Positions 6,572 to 16,122 of a stretch of DNA of 59,594 bases are shown here, piece after piece (the stretch's first letter is position 1; each line of letters starts with the position of its first letter). The DNA is taken from contig CAZSVQ010000002.1 in the NCBI GenBank assembly GCA_964610345.1, positions 1-59,594 of the forward strand, read 5' to 3'. A program made the position numbers and the translations under genes. The DNA comes from HK-STAS-PATE-36 sp964610345 (lineage in GTDB: Bacteria; Patescibacteriota; Saccharimonadia; Saccharimonadales; JAGQNJ01). The notes under the pieces are model-generated. The model was not told where the DNA came from. It worked only from the letters and a program-made list of their open reading frames with translations, and ran no database searches.

Positions 6572-8296
6572 CTAGTAATAATACCAACGGTCAATCCCGC
6601 CAGTATTAGTAACATCTTTGATTTTCTTGGGTTCTCCACCCTCTATACTAACTGCATAGTCGGCAGTTTCTTGATCGGTATTAATCCGGTATACAACCGT
6701 AGAACCACTAACCCACAACACTGGGTAAGTTAAGCCACTTTGCATTTTAACAACTTTATCTTCTTTAGATTCTGCGTCATAGGCAACTAGCGCCCCCTTG
6801 CCGTCACGCTGATCTACCCAAAGACTTTTCTTTTTTTCGGACCCATCAATATACACGCGAGTTATTTGGGCAGACGGTGGGCCACTTGCAGCCAAAACTT
6901 TGTTGCTAGCTAGATCGTACTCGTACCAATCTGCCTGAACAGAAAACATTACCGTGTCATAATCTATTCTAAACACATTCCATACCTCGCTATTGAATAC
7001 GGTTTTATTATTCTCGCCCTTAGCATTTACTTTATATAAGCCTTGTCCGCCTTCTTGAAACGCAGATGAAGGCGCATAATAAATATCCTCGCCAATCATT
7101 AGCACGTCGTTAAAATAATTACTCTTGGCAATTTCTTTGTTTTCTCCGGTTTCTACATTGTAAGTAATGAGTCGGTGCCTGTCTGGTGTGTTACCGCTAG
7201 TCCCGTCGGCAATTTTTACATAAACTAGCTGGCTACCAGACCAACCAATTATTTGTACTTTTTCTGACTTGGTGATTGGCTCTGTGGTTGTTGCATCGCC
7301 ATTTAAATCAATTAAGGTTAGGGTACTCAACAAAAAACCATCCTTATTGCGCGTGTTATCTCTAGACGAAACCAGTACCGCCATATTATTGTCGGGGCTG
7401 GCCACCAAAGACATATCCTCGCGTTCATTACCTGTTCCGCTAAGTACTAATTGTTCATTTTTGCCGTCTACATCGACTTGATAAACATCGTATTTACCCG
7501 AACGCTTGCTAACAAATACTTGCTTTCGAGCTGGTGCCATCGCAACAGATTGAACATCCTTGTTCTCTGTTTCTTGGTTAACTGGTTCATCGCGATAATC
7601 TTTTGCTTTAATTGTTATTTCAATCGTGTCTTCACCCGGTTGATCAATAGTTAATACCACCCGCCCTTTTTCGTCAGAAAACGCACTGTACTCCCCACTT
7701 ACGGCTTCTGCCTTTTCTATTGGTTTACCAGATAAAAAGTCTTTAACATCAAAACTGTACTGTATACCAGATGGTTTAATTTTCTGCTCACCCAGTGGAT
7801 TACTCCCCCAGCCAAGTGTCACATTTTTATTGCTTTCTGCAAAAGCTCGTTTTTGAATAATTAATTGGGTATTGCCAAGCTTAAGATTTTCTAGTTTTGC
7901 CACGCCATCTTCATTAGTCTTGGCCTCTACTTCACTTAGTTTAACCGAGACACTTTTGAGCGGTTGGCCAGTGCTTTCATCAAGCACCGTAACTGATGCA
8001 GAACTCCTGACGCCAACTGTATTTAGAACAAAATACCGCGTAGTTGGCAACAATAAAACCATCATCATAAACACCGTACTGCCGATAATCAAACTCCAAC
8101 GTTTTTTTGGATTTTGCCACAAATCTTTTACAAAAGCTTTAAATTTTTGCTTAAATCCTTTCGGCTTTTCTGGGGCAAAAGCTTCGGCTAGCTCTTTTTC
8201 GAGTTCAGCTTGTGGTTCGTTTATGTCTTCAAACATCGAATCATCAATATTGTTTTCATCTTCTAAATCAATAAAATCTTTGTCTTTATCTGGCAT
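6572..8296 (-). CDS. Membrane-anchored protein with carboxypeptidase-regulatory-like and TolB-like beta-propeller domains
   Basis: This 574-residue protein has an acidic cytoplasmic N-terminus (1-60), one transmembrane helix at about 68-91, and two beta-sandwich carboxypeptidase-regulatory-like modules (about 95-255, with GxxLKSVSVKL and DEKGRVVLTI). The rest is made of beta-propeller-like repeats (for example SKRSGKYDVYQVDVDG, SPDNNMAVLVSSRD, LWVDQRDGKGALVAYD). The topology suggests an extracellular domain tethered to the membrane. No catalytic motif is evident. Function is unknown; binding of surface polymers or proteins is a guess from domain type. Confidence 0.7.
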   Translation of the reverse strand: MPDKDKDFIDLEDENNIDDSMFEDINEPQAELEKELAEAFAPEKPKGFKQKFKAFVKDLWQNPKKRWSLIIGSTVFMMMVLLLPTTRYFVLNTVGVRSSASVTVLDESTGQPLKSVSVKLSEVEAKTNEDGVAKLENLKLGNTQLIIQKRAFAESNKNVTLGWGSNPLGEQKIKPSGIQYSFDVKDFLSGKPIEKAEAVSGEYSAFSDEKGRVVLTIDQPGEDTIEITIKAKDYRDEPVNQETENKDVQSVAMAPARKQVFVSKRSGKYDVYQVDVDGKNEQLVLSGTGNEREDMSLVASPDNNMAVLVSSRDNTRNKDGFLLSTLTLIDLNGDATTTEPITKSEKVQIIGWSGSQLVYVKIADGTSGNTPDRHRLITYNVETGENKEIAKSNYFNDVLMIGEDIYYAPSSAFQEGGQGLYKVNAKGENNKTVFNSEVWNVFRIDYDTVMFSVQADWYEYDLASNKVLAASGPPSAQITRVYIDGSEKKKSLWVDQRDGKGALVAYDAESKEDKVVKMQSGLTYPVLWVSGSTVVYRINTDQETADYAVSIEGGEPKKIKDVTNTGGIDRWYYY

Positions 8297-8401
8297 GGTT
8301 TCCTCTAGTGCCTAATTATACCCTATTAAAAAATAGTAAGGCTAATTTATTCTATCAATCTATAATTTACATTTAATGTTACATTAATAGTTACAATAAA
8401 A

Positions 8402-9292
8402 CTATTTTTCACTTAATAATGCTTTTAAAATTGCCAAATTCTGTATGGGTGTGCCCGTTGAACGATATACCGTATATTGTTTGTCTTTATTTAGTTTCAC
8501 ACCTAGCAAAAACTCCTTAAGTTGAAGTACTTCCTTTTTGTTGCATATACCTGATTTTATCGCACGATTTAAGTCTTTAGCTCCAGTTAATGTTTGAGGC
8601 CAATCGGTTATAATATTTGCTTTATCGGTGTCATAGACTTCATCAACAAATTCACCGTGCTCTGTAGAAGAAATGAACGAAGCCAAGATAGCGCCTTTTT
8701 TGAGACGAGATAAGTCTTCCGTCGTTAACAGTGGCTTTGCTGTCTGAGTGTGGGCTATAATTACATCGAATTGTTCGATTTTAGAAATATCACCAACTTC
8801 GATTAAAATATTTAGGTCTGAAGTTACACTTTTTATCTTAGACAGATCTCCACTTCGTGAAATAATATTTACCTTCGATAAACCAAGTACAGAATTTAAT
8901 ATCTTCACGCTTTCTGTTGCAATTTTACCAGAACCAAATATTAAAACCTTCTTATCTTTTAGGCTTTTTGTTCCAATACTTTTTAATACAAGTGCACTCA
9001 TCACGGCGGTACGCATAGAAACGTATTTATCAAATTCAATATCTAAAATCTTTTTTCCAGCTTCAAATACAACTGCATAATGCGGTGCTTTATTGCTCAC
9101 TACATCAAATGGGCTAAACGTGTGATAAAAACGCGGCGGCTTGTCGCCCAAAGGTTCAACAGCAATTTGGTTAAAATAATCTGCAAAAAATTTATCATCT
9201 TTATTAAATTCAGGAACATGTTTGTCAAAAAAATATTCTTCTTGCCTAATGAAAGAATCTTTAATTTTTTCTAAAAGTTTAGTGTAGTCCAT
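8402..9292 (-). CDS. Ornithine cyclodeaminase / mu-crystallin family NAD(P)-dependent protein
   Basis: The central region (VSMRTAVMSALVLKSIG, then KKVLIFGSGKIATESVKIL) matches the family's substrate-side helix and Rossmann GxGxxA loop. A second half, VIIAHTQTAKPLLTTEDL, is typical of the same fold. It is 296 residues, close to family length. Members deaminate or reduce amino/imino acids or make opines; the true substrate is unknown. The N-terminus is divergent. It lies 25 bp downstream of the AspRS gene on the same strand and may be co-transcribed with it. Confidence 0.75.
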   Translation of the reverse strand: MDYTKLLEKIKDSFIRQEEYFFDKHVPEFNKDDKFFADYFNQIAVEPLGDKPPRFYHTFSPFDVVSNKAPHYAVVFEAGKKILDIEFDKYVSMRTAVMSALVLKSIGTKSLKDKKVLIFGSGKIATESVKILNSVLGLSKVNIISRSGDLSKIKSVTSDLNILIEVGDISKIEQFDVIIAHTQTAKPLLTTEDLSRLKKGAILASFISSTEHGEFVDEVYDTDKANIITDWPQTLTGAKDLNRAIKSGICNKKEVLQLKEFLLGVKLNKDKQYTVYRSTGTPIQNLAILKALLSEK

Positions 9293-9317
9293 AGTTGAAT
9301 CCTTTATGTTAATTTTT

Positions 9318-10628
9318 TTAAGGGGTTAGGCGATTGATGTCTCGTGGGAAGAGGCTTGCCTCTTTTACGTTGTTAAAGCCAATAATTTTTTGAGTTACAC
9401 GCTCTAGGCCCATACCAAATCCCCCATGCGTAGGCATCCCATACTTCATTGCTGTTAATAAAGGTGAAAATCCTGAATCATTTGGATCGCCCTTGGCTAA
9501 TTCTTTAAGTTGCTTGATAACAACGTCGTAGTTATTTTCTCGCATGCTGCCGGTAACAATCTCTACGCCCCTAAACAATAAGTCTACTCTGTCGGCAAGC
9601 TTGGGATTTTTGTCGTTAGCCTTGTGGTAAAATTTCATTTCTTCGGCTGGCCACTCGCTAACAAATACAGCTTCACTACCCAAATTCTTCTTAGCGTATT
9701 CACAAATCCAACGCTCTTCGTCTGGGCGCAAATCTTTCTCGCCAACAGTATTTTCACCTGTAGCTTTAGAATATTTTTCGTGAATTTCAGCCATAGATAA
9801 TGTTGGCAGTTTTTCAGGCAGTTTTGGCTTGGTCGCGTTCCAGCGCTTTAGTTCAAGCTCATATTTACTCCAAACACCATCAACTACCGCATTTAACAAT
9901 CCGCTAAGAAATTCTTGTAATTCTTGTAAATCTATAAAACCCATTTCTGCGTCAACAGAAATAAACTCTGTCATATGTCGTGTTGTGGCACTTGATTCAG
10001 CTCTATAAACTGGAGCGATTTCATATACCCGCTCAAAAACTCCAACCATAATTTGTTTATAAAATTGAGGGCTTTGCGCAAGTGTTGCAGTTTTACCAAA
10101 ATAATCCATCTGAAACACTTCTGCCCCACCTTCAGTTGGCTCGGCCAAAAGCTTTGGGGTACGGATTTCAGTAAAGCCGTTTTCTGCAAAATAATCACGC
10201 ATACAGGCAGAAATACAAGCTTGAATTTTAAACACCGCTTGCTCCTGTAAGCTACGTAAACCTATGACGCGGTTGTCAAACAAAGTCTCAAGGTTCTCCG
10301 ATTTGTGTCCGAGAGGTTTATCTATTTCAATTGATGGTTCGTCTGTTACTGATACCATTACAGTAATTTTTGGATCGTGTATCTCTGCCCCGCCCGGTGC
10401 GCGATCCTCTTTGACAACGTTGCCGGTAATTTCTAGCACTGTGCCAATTTGCATGCCACGCAGTTTTTCAACCTCTGACTTATCTTCAACTACAATCTGC
10501 GTAAGCCCCTCTCTGTCACGTACATTAATAAAATTAATGCCCCCCATGGCTCGTTTTTTGTGGAGCCAACCTTTTATTGTTACTGATTTGCCTATTTTTT
10601 TTGAGATTTCAGAACTTAGTGTTCTCAT
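9318..10628 (-). CDS. aspS: Aspartyl-tRNA synthetase, archaeal/non-discriminating type
   Basis: This is a class II synthetase of 436 residues, far shorter than the roughly 590-residue bacterial form and without its insertion domain. An N-terminal OB anticodon-binding fold (VTIKGWLHKKR, NVRDREGLTQIVV) is followed by motif 1 (GFTEIRTPKLL), motif 2 (YRAESSATTRHMTEF) and motif 3 (GGFGMGLERV). His in GWLHKKR is at the position that tends to separate relaxed (His) from strict (Trp) enzymes, so it may charge both tRNA-Asp and tRNA-Asn and need GatCAB. AGGAG lies 9 nt before the ATG. A conserved-looking hairpin leader precedes it. Confidence 0.92.
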   Translation of the reverse strand: MRTLSSEISKKIGKSVTIKGWLHKKRAMGGINFINVRDREGLTQIVVEDKSEVEKLRGMQIGTVLEITGNVVKEDRAPGGAEIHDPKITVMVSVTDEPSIEIDKPLGHKSENLETLFDNRVIGLRSLQEQAVFKIQACISACMRDYFAENGFTEIRTPKLLAEPTEGGAEVFQMDYFGKTATLAQSPQFYKQIMVGVFERVYEIAPVYRAESSATTRHMTEFISVDAEMGFIDLQELQEFLSGLLNAVVDGVWSKYELELKRWNATKPKLPEKLPTLSMAEIHEKYSKATGENTVGEKDLRPDEERWICEYAKKNLGSEAVFVSEWPAEEMKFYHKANDKNPKLADRVDLLFRGVEIVTGSMRENNYDVVIKQLKELAKGDPNDSGFSPLLTAMKYGMPTHGGFGMGLERVTQKIIGFNNVKEASLFPRDINRLTP

Positions 10629-10664
10629 TAATTTATTCTCCTATAAAGTTTGTACAATTTGGCT

Positions 10665-10713
10665 CAACTCGGGCACAAGACACTGCTCCGCCTCAGCAGT
10701 AGTCAGCCCGTTG
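10665..10713 (-). promoter_or_regulatory. Nested hairpin in the 5' leader of aspS
   Basis: On the minus strand CAAC-GGGC ... GCCC-(GA)-GTTG (outer arms 10706-10713 / 10665-10674) encloses a 6-bp stem (10695-10700 / 10682-10687) with a GC-rich loop. It lies about 40-85 nt upstream of the aspS ATG. The pattern suggests a structured leader. It is not a T-box: no T-box sequence or specifier stem is seen. Confidence 0.4.
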
Positions 10714-10750
10714 ATTCATATTATCGTACAAATAGTGTGCCATATATAAG

Positions 10751-11806
10751 TTATTCTATCACCCCTGTTGCCTTTGGGCTAGTCTTTACAACCTCTTCTT
10801 GTTGTTCGTGCTCTTTTTGGGCAAGTTTAGTTGCCACCGCACGCAAACTATCGTATTGGTCAAATTCATCTAATATTGGTTGACCGAGGATTTGTTCCAA
10901 AATATCTTCCATCGTGATTAAACCAACAATTTCTTCAAAATTATTTACTACTAAAAACAAATGATGGTGGGTTTTAATAAACGCCTGTAAAACCTCGTCA
11001 ATGTTACTCTCATCATGGACATAAAAAACTTTAGATTCCATTAAGCTTTTAACCAATCCACCCGCCCGGGCTTTTACCATATCGCGCATATACAAAATAC
11101 CAACAAAATTGTCTTTTTTATCTTCATATACTGGGAACCGTGAATGCCCACTTTTATGAAGCTCTTCCATTGTCACAGGGCCGACAGAATCACTTGCATT
11201 AATTGACTTCATTACTCGCCTTGGTGTCATAACATCACGGACTAATTTGTCACCGAAGGTCAAAGCATTGCGGGCAATTGCTATCTCTTCTTTTGAAATT
11301 CGATTATCTAGCTGACCTTTTTGTTGCTTTAATAACTCGACTAGGTCTTGCTTTTCGTATAAACCAGTATGGACCGTAATTGGTGTGTGTTTCAAAATAA
11401 TTCTCTCAACTCTAGAAAGCAGCGGGTATAGTAAATCAATAATTACGCGCATTGGCTTGGCGCTCAAGCTAGCAATTTGTCTGCCCAATTTAGTGCTGTG
11501 GCTATTAGGCAACCATGCAAAACCAAGCCAGATTATGGCAGTAATTATCATCGCCGACAGCAAATATGCTATTTGCTTAGCTAACATCGCAAATAAAAGC
11601 CCACCGCTCACTCCTACAACAAACCACAATATAATATCCAAGCTAGCCCCAAAACCAACAACTCGATACAGTGAATCCGCAAGTTTATCGCCTTGCCTAG
11701 CTTGGCGCTTTAATTCTTTGTTAGAAATATGCCGATATGTTTTAAGTAGCACAATTGCATATAACATAAACCCTGTAAGTAATAATCCAAGCAGTAGCGT
11801 AACCAT
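10751..11806 (-). CDS. CNNM/CorC-like membrane protein with paired CBS domains
   Basis: The N-terminal membrane region (hydrophobic segments about 2-22 and 55-100) resembles the CNNM/DUF21 transporter part. Then comes a CBS pair from roughly residue 195 to 310 (VRDVMTPRRVMKSI, HSRFPVYEDKKDNFVGILY, LFLVVNNFEEIVGLITMEDILEQILG). The family binds adenine nucleotides through CBS domains and is linked to magnesium or cobalt efflux. The protein ends about 45 residues after the CBS pair, so the usual C-terminal CorC_HlyC domain is missing. It lies upstream of aspS on the same strand, 122 bp away. Confidence 0.85.
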   Translation of the reverse strand: MVTLLLGLLLTGFMLYAIVLLKTYRHISNKELKRQARQGDKLADSLYRVVGFGASLDIILWFVVGVSGGLLFAMLAKQIAYLLSAMIITAIIWLGFAWLPNSHSTKLGRQIASLSAKPMRVIIDLLYPLLSRVERIILKHTPITVHTGLYEKQDLVELLKQQKGQLDNRISKEEIAIARNALTFGDKLVRDVMTPRRVMKSINASDSVGPVTMEELHKSGHSRFPVYEDKKDNFVGILYMRDMVKARAGGLVKSLMESKVFYVHDESNIDEVLQAFIKTHHHLFLVVNNFEEIVGLITMEDILEQILGQPILDEFDQYDSLRAVATKLAQKEHEQQEEVVKTSPKATGVIE

Positions 11807-11888
11807 GCATTTATCTTACTTCTCTTGCAGACATTTTTCAAAGCAAGTATCATAAAAGGGTACTAATATAAGGAGTTTGGCGTAATTT

Positions 11889-12536
11889 ATGAGTAAGCGG
11901 TTTTTGATAATTTTAGCAGTTCTAGTTCTTGGGTTTGTTGGTTTTATAGCTTTTCAGGGCAAAAAAGATTCGAATAGTGCGGGCAATAACAGCTCATCTG
12001 CCCAAGCAAGTGAACACAAAATAGGTGCTGGCAACAAGGGTGTAACCCTGCTAGAATACGGTGATTTTCAATGTACAGCTTGTGGTGCTTATTTCCCTAT
12101 ATTGCAACAAGTTAAAGAAAAATACGGGGATGATATTACGTTCCAATTCCGGCATTTTCCTATTGTCCAAAGCCATCCAAATGCTATGGCCGCACACCGA
12201 GCCGCTGAGGCAGCATCTAAGCAAAATAAATTCTGGGAAATGCACGATATGCTATATGAACGCCAACAAGTATGGAGCGAGAGCCAGAATATCTCTCAAA
12301 TAATGGAAGATTACGCAACAGAGTTGGCACTTAATGTTGAACAATTTAAAACTGACTATCAAAGTGCCGAAGTAAACGCTGTAATAAATGCTGATATGGA
12401 CGCGGGAAAGGCTCTTAAAGTTACCGGCACACCAACCTTCTTTATTAACGGAGAAAAGGTTGAAAACCCAGGCCGTACATTAGAAGAATTCACAAAAACA
12501 ATAGACGACGCTATTACCAAAGCCCAAAAACAATAG
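11889..12536 (+). CDS. DsbA-family thiol-disulfide oxidoreductase, membrane-anchored
   Basis: A 215-residue protein with an N-terminal signal-anchor (about 4-22), a Ser/Asn-rich linker and a thioredoxin fold with inserted helical domain. The active site CTAC is at residues 62-65 in YGDFQCTACGAYFP; the cis-Pro loop is GTPTFFING. It should catalyse disulfide formation or exchange in exported proteins, several of which here contain cysteine pairs. A GGAG lies about 14 nt before the ATG. It is convergent with the Fet4-like gene, 2 bp away. Confidence 0.9.
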   Translation: MSKRFLIILAVLVLGFVGFIAFQGKKDSNSAGNNSSSAQASEHKIGAGNKGVTLLEYGDFQCTACGAYFPILQQVKEKYGDDITFQFRHFPIVQSHPNAMAAHRAAEAASKQNKFWEMHDMLYERQQVWSESQNISQIMEDYATELALNVEQFKTDYQSAEVNAVINADMDAGKALKVTGTPTFFINGEKVENPGRTLEEFTKTIDDAITKAQKQ

Positions 12537-12538
12537 TG

Positions 12539-13051
12539 TTACTTTTTCTTTGTTAGGTTCGTGCCATGCAAATTTTTAGGAATCGGCACTTCTGTATTTA
12601 AAATACTTTTGATTGCTCCAGCGCCTCTAACTGTCAAACGTCTTGATTGCTCGTCATCAATCTGCTTGCGTAATCGTTTAATGATTGCACTGTCTTGCAA
12701 ATCTTCGTGCATTTCTTTAGATTCACGGTCTAGTAAGTCAAGGTCTGAGTCCGAAAGGTTTTCTAGGTCAACAAAAGCGTTTCTGGCAGTTTTAGTTGAA
12801 CGAATCAGCTCGTCTAGTTTTAAATGCAATGCTTTAGAGTCACGATTTTGTGTATTTTGAATCAAAAACACCATTAAAAACGTGACAATAGTTGTGCCAG
12901 TATTAATTACGAGCTGCCAAGTATCTGAATAGCCAAAAGCTGGGCCGGTTACCCCCCAGATTACAATAATTGCGACTGATAGCAAAAAAGCTGTCGCAGT
13001 CCCTGATGCGTATGATATTTTTGCGGCGATTTTTCTAAATAATTCTTTCAT
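12539..13051 (-). CDS. Low-affinity iron permease-family protein
   Basis: This 170-residue protein has two transmembrane helices (about 18-38 and 46-64) and the family hallmark SDTWQLVINTGTTIVTF ... IQNTQNRDSKALHLKLDELI. The name comes from yeast Fet4; the bacterial family is mostly uncharacterised, so actual iron transport is not assured. A basic C-terminal tail ends in TKKK. It is a single gene, divergent from the CPA2 antiporter. Confidence 0.8.
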   Translation of the reverse strand: MKELFRKIAAKISYASGTATAFLLSVAIIVIWGVTGPAFGYSDTWQLVINTGTTIVTFLMVFLIQNTQNRDSKALHLKLDELIRSTKTARNAFVDLENLSDSDLDLLDRESKEMHEDLQDSAIIKRLRKQIDDEQSRRLTVRGAGAIKSILNTEVPIPKNLHGTNLTKKK

Positions 13052-13121
13052 AACTTTCTCTTTATATTTTCTTATCTAACAAAGTTATTGTACAATAACT
13101 CTAACGTTTAATAAAACAAAT

Positions 13122-14819
13122 ATGCATTTTAACGTCTTCACCGAAATCAGTATTGTTATAAGCCTAGGAGCGGTTATCGCTCTGATTATGCGCATGCTCC
13201 GTCAGCCGCTAATTATTGGCCATATTATTACCGGCGTGATCGCTGGGCCAGCTTTTCTTAATATCATTCATGCAGAAAGCTCGTTTGCCGGCTTAAGTAG
13301 CATGGGCGTGGCACTTCTGTTATTTATTATTGGGCTCGACCTTAGTACCCGAATATTTTCAAGGCTAGGAAAAGCCGTATTAGTCACATCATCTGTGCAA
13401 ATTCTGGCGGTTACTGCAGTCGGCTATTTAGTTTCGCAATCGCTCGGGTTTAGTAGGCTTGAATCGGCAATTATTGGATTGGCATTATCTTTAAGCAGTA
13501 CTATTATCATCGTAAAATTATTTAACGATAAAAAAGAAACGACTCGTTTGTACGCCCAAATTACTATTGGCATTCTTTTGGTACAAGACATTGTTGCAAC
13601 TGCAGCAAAAATTGGTCTAGCAACTAAAGCATCCGGCGAAAGCTCAATCACTGATGTTGCTATTTTAATAAGTAGGGGTGTTGGCCTAATTTTAATAATG
13701 TACGCAGGGTCACGCTATATTGTACCAAAATTAACCAAAGCATTAGAAGGTTCAAAAGAATTATTATTATTGTTTGCTCTCGGTTGGGGACTTGGTTTTG
13801 CTGCATTGTTTGAAAAAGTAGGTTTTTCTATTGAAATTGGTGCGTTGCTGGCTGGTGTTAGCTTAGCTTCACTGCCATACAGTAGCGAGATGGCCTCTAG
13901 GCTCAAACCCCTGCGTGATTTTTTTATTGTCATCTTTTTCATTACTCTTGGGCAAGCTATGACACCAGGCAAACTAATTGATGTTTTGCCGTACGCGATT
14001 ATTCTTAGCTTATTAGTAGTGTTGTTCAAACCATTTACGGTACTTTTGTCTATGGGTGGACTGGGCTATACAAAACGAGCCAGTTTTAAGGCAGCTGTTT
14101 CAATGAGCCAGATTAGTGAGTTTTCGTTAGTGTTTCTTGCAGCAGCCTTAGCTTCTGGTTACGTTAGTGAAAAAGCTTCCACCACCTTAACTTTAGTTGC
14201 CTTAATTACCTTTGCAGCGTCAACTTACCTAATTAAGTACGACACACATTTGTATGCCAAGCTTGAGCACCACTTGCGTCTATTTGAGCGCAAAAAAACC
14301 AATTACGAACAAGAGGCTATGCTCCGATCGCACTCTATTATCTTATTTGGTTACCGTAAAGGTGGGCAAGAGTTCTTAAAAACTTTTGCAAAAATGCCAA
14401 AACGATTTTTGGTTGTCGACTACGACCCAGATGTAATTGATCTTCTTGAACGTAAGCGTGTCAAATATTTATATGGTGACGCAACCGACCCAGAACTTCT
14501 TGAGGAAATGTATTTAGAAAAAACCAAACTAGTAGTATCGACAATTAGTGACCACAAAACCAACTTGTTCATCGCACATTGGTTACGCAACCACAACCCA
14601 GATGCGGTTTTTGTCTGCTCTGCTGATAATGCTGTCCATGCATCTGACCTATACGCAGACGGTGCAGCTTATGTTATGATGCCACACTACATTGGTAGCG
14701 AAAAAATCAGTACATTTATACGTAAAAACGGCTTTAATAAAACTAAGTTCAAAGAGTTCCGTGAAAAACACCTAGCCTATCTTGAAACTCATTTTGAAAA
14801 CCCTGACCCAGAAGATTAA
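13122..14819 (+). CDS. CPA2-family cation/proton antiporter with RCK (TrkA-N) domain
   Basis: A 565-residue Kef/YbaL-like protein: about 12 transmembrane helices to residue 385 (QPLIIGHIITGVIAGP, LLLFIIGLDL, SLSSTIIIVKLF, LLVQDIV) and a cytosolic RCK domain from about 403 (HSIILFGYRKGGQEFL ... FLVVDYDPDVIDLL). A truncated C-terminal segment follows. It should exchange K+ or Na+ for H+ under nucleotide control. It overlaps the convergent nadD gene by 4 nt at their stops. Confidence 0.9.
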   Translation: MHFNVFTEISIVISLGAVIALIMRMLRQPLIIGHIITGVIAGPAFLNIIHAESSFAGLSSMGVALLLFIIGLDLSTRIFSRLGKAVLVTSSVQILAVTAVGYLVSQSLGFSRLESAIIGLALSLSSTIIIVKLFNDKKETTRLYAQITIGILLVQDIVATAAKIGLATKASGESSITDVAILISRGVGLILIMYAGSRYIVPKLTKALEGSKELLLLFALGWGLGFAALFEKVGFSIEIGALLAGVSLASLPYSSEMASRLKPLRDFFIVIFFITLGQAMTPGKLIDVLPYAIILSLLVVLFKPFTVLLSMGGLGYTKRASFKAAVSMSQISEFSLVFLAAALASGYVSEKASTTLTLVALITFAASTYLIKYDTHLYAKLEHHLRLFERKKTNYEQEAMLRSHSIILFGYRKGGQEFLKTFAKMPKRFLVVDYDPDVIDLLERKRVKYLYGDATDPELLEEMYLEKTKLVVSTISDHKTNLFIAHWLRNHNPDAVFVCSADNAVHASDLYADGAAYVMMPHYIGSEKISTFIRKNGFNKTKFKEFREKHLAYLETHFENPDPED

Positions 14820-15409
14820 TATATTTTTTTGTCAGAAACATAACGCATTACATCTCGGTGCAATAACGGACTAAAACCAGTTGCCTTGATTTGTTTGCGG
14901 ATTTTTGACGACGAAACCTCAGACCATACTGCCGGCAATATTTTATAAGTTAAATTTTTATATTCTTTTTTGAGCTTTAATAGTTGGGTTTTTGTCTGGT
15001 CTTTATCTTCGTTTTTCCGCAGTATTACGCAAAACTTTAGATTATCAAATAATCTGTTTAAGCCTTTCCATGAATGTAAACTATTCACCGTATCAGAACC
15101 AATAATATACCAATACTCTGCCCCCGGAAATTGGCTTTGTAGTGTTGGTAAGGTGTTATCAATTGTAATATTATTTTCTATTGCATCAATTAAGCGTAAA
15201 CTAGGATATTCACTGGTAGCAAGATCAATCATATTAAACCTACTTTCATAAGCACTAACTCCGTTTTTATGCTTAGGCATTTTCTCTACTATAATCAACA
15301 CGTTAGTCAGGTCGCAAACTGATTTAGCAACCAAACAAGCTTCTAGATGAGCGATATGGAACGGGTCAAAGGTGCCGCTAAAAATACCGATTTTTTGCGT
15401 TTTGCTCAT
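14816..15409 (-). CDS. nadD: Nicotinate-nucleotide adenylyltransferase-like protein
   Basis: A nucleotidyltransferase with GIFSGTFDPFHIAHL at 8-22 (the HxGH-type site is HIAH), GSDTVNSLHSW, and the C-terminal SSSKIRKQI signature. At 197 residues it fits NadD, which makes NaAD from NaMN and ATP. The family also includes related enzymes, so specificity is probable rather than certain. Its start overlaps the stop of the upstream membrane gene by 1 nt (TAATG), so expression is coupled. Confidence 0.8.
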   Translation of the reverse strand: MSKTQKIGIFSGTFDPFHIAHLEACLVAKSVCDLTNVLIIVEKMPKHKNGVSAYESRFNMIDLATSEYPSLRLIDAIENNITIDNTLPTLQSQFPGAEYWYIIGSDTVNSLHSWKGLNRLFDNLKFCVILRKNEDKDQTKTQLLKLKKEYKNLTYKILPAVWSEVSSSKIRKQIKATGFSPLLHRDVMRYVSDKKIY

Positions 15410-16122
15410 TAGAGTAAATCCAAAAGGTTGGTGTTTAAGGACTTTTCGTGCCGGTTAATATGCACCAAAATTGCCCGGGTAGCCAACCATACTCCTACCA
15501 ACTCCAACGATTCCTCTAACACAACTGCACCAAAATTATATATTATTAAAGATTTATCAAACGGTATTGATAAGTACTCAACCACAAAAGCCCCGGCCAT
15601 ATAAACAGCTAACGCAAAAGCCATATTTTTGAAAGTATCACCCGGTAATTGTTTGTGCATTAATCTAACAAATAAAATTACACCAATTAAAATTATCGGA
15701 GCTACGATCATCCAAGCGTTAGCTAATAGCCCTTGTCCTTCACCAAAATCAGCCAAAATATGTAAACCTTGCAGCAACAGTTCATGCAAGGCTGCAACTT
15801 CGTCAAGTGAGATTAAAACAGAGGCAATTGCAATCACAAACCAAACTGTTTTTGACTTTACTGACTTATGGTTCTTACCGACAATAAAAGCTAAAATTCC
15901 AGCTATTAGTGCCATTGAAGAATTTACCCATGTAGGGATACTCAACTCTTCATCCAGTCCAAAACGGTTGACAATATCATTTACAACCCGGTTATCGGTA
16001 TTACTTATCAATAAAACTAACTGCCAAAATATATGAAACACCACCGCCATGACAATTATTATCATCAAGACTTTTAGAATTAATTTATAGCGATTATCTA
16101 AATTTTTTGGGGTATTAAACAT
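15409..16122 (-). CDS. Polytopic membrane protein, unknown function
   Basis: A 237-residue protein with about six hydrophobic helices. Conserved-looking charged residues lie inside or beside the membrane: ISLDEVAALHELL and VVLEESLELVGVW, both rich in Asp/Glu/His and reminiscent of metal or proton sites. I do not recognise the family. It is in a tight operon: the upstream 55-residue zinc-ribbon gene overlaps its start by 8 nt and nadD overlaps its stop. Confidence 0.65.
   Translation of the reverse strand: MFNTPKNLDNRYKLILKVLMIIIVMAVVFHIFWQLVLLISNTDNRVVNDIVNRFGLDEELSIPTWVNSSMALIAGILAFIVGKNHKSVKSKTVWFVIAIASVLISLDEVAALHELLLQGLHILADFGEGQGLLANAWMIVAPIILIGVILFVRLMHKQLPGDTFKNMAFALAVYMAGAFVVEYLSIPFDKSLIIYNFGAVVLEESLELVGVWLATRAILVHINRHEKSLNTNLLDLL

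Noticed and set aside
10629..10750. T-box leader before aspS
   Set aside because: No T-box sequence, specifier loop or antiterminator found; only a simple nested hairpin.
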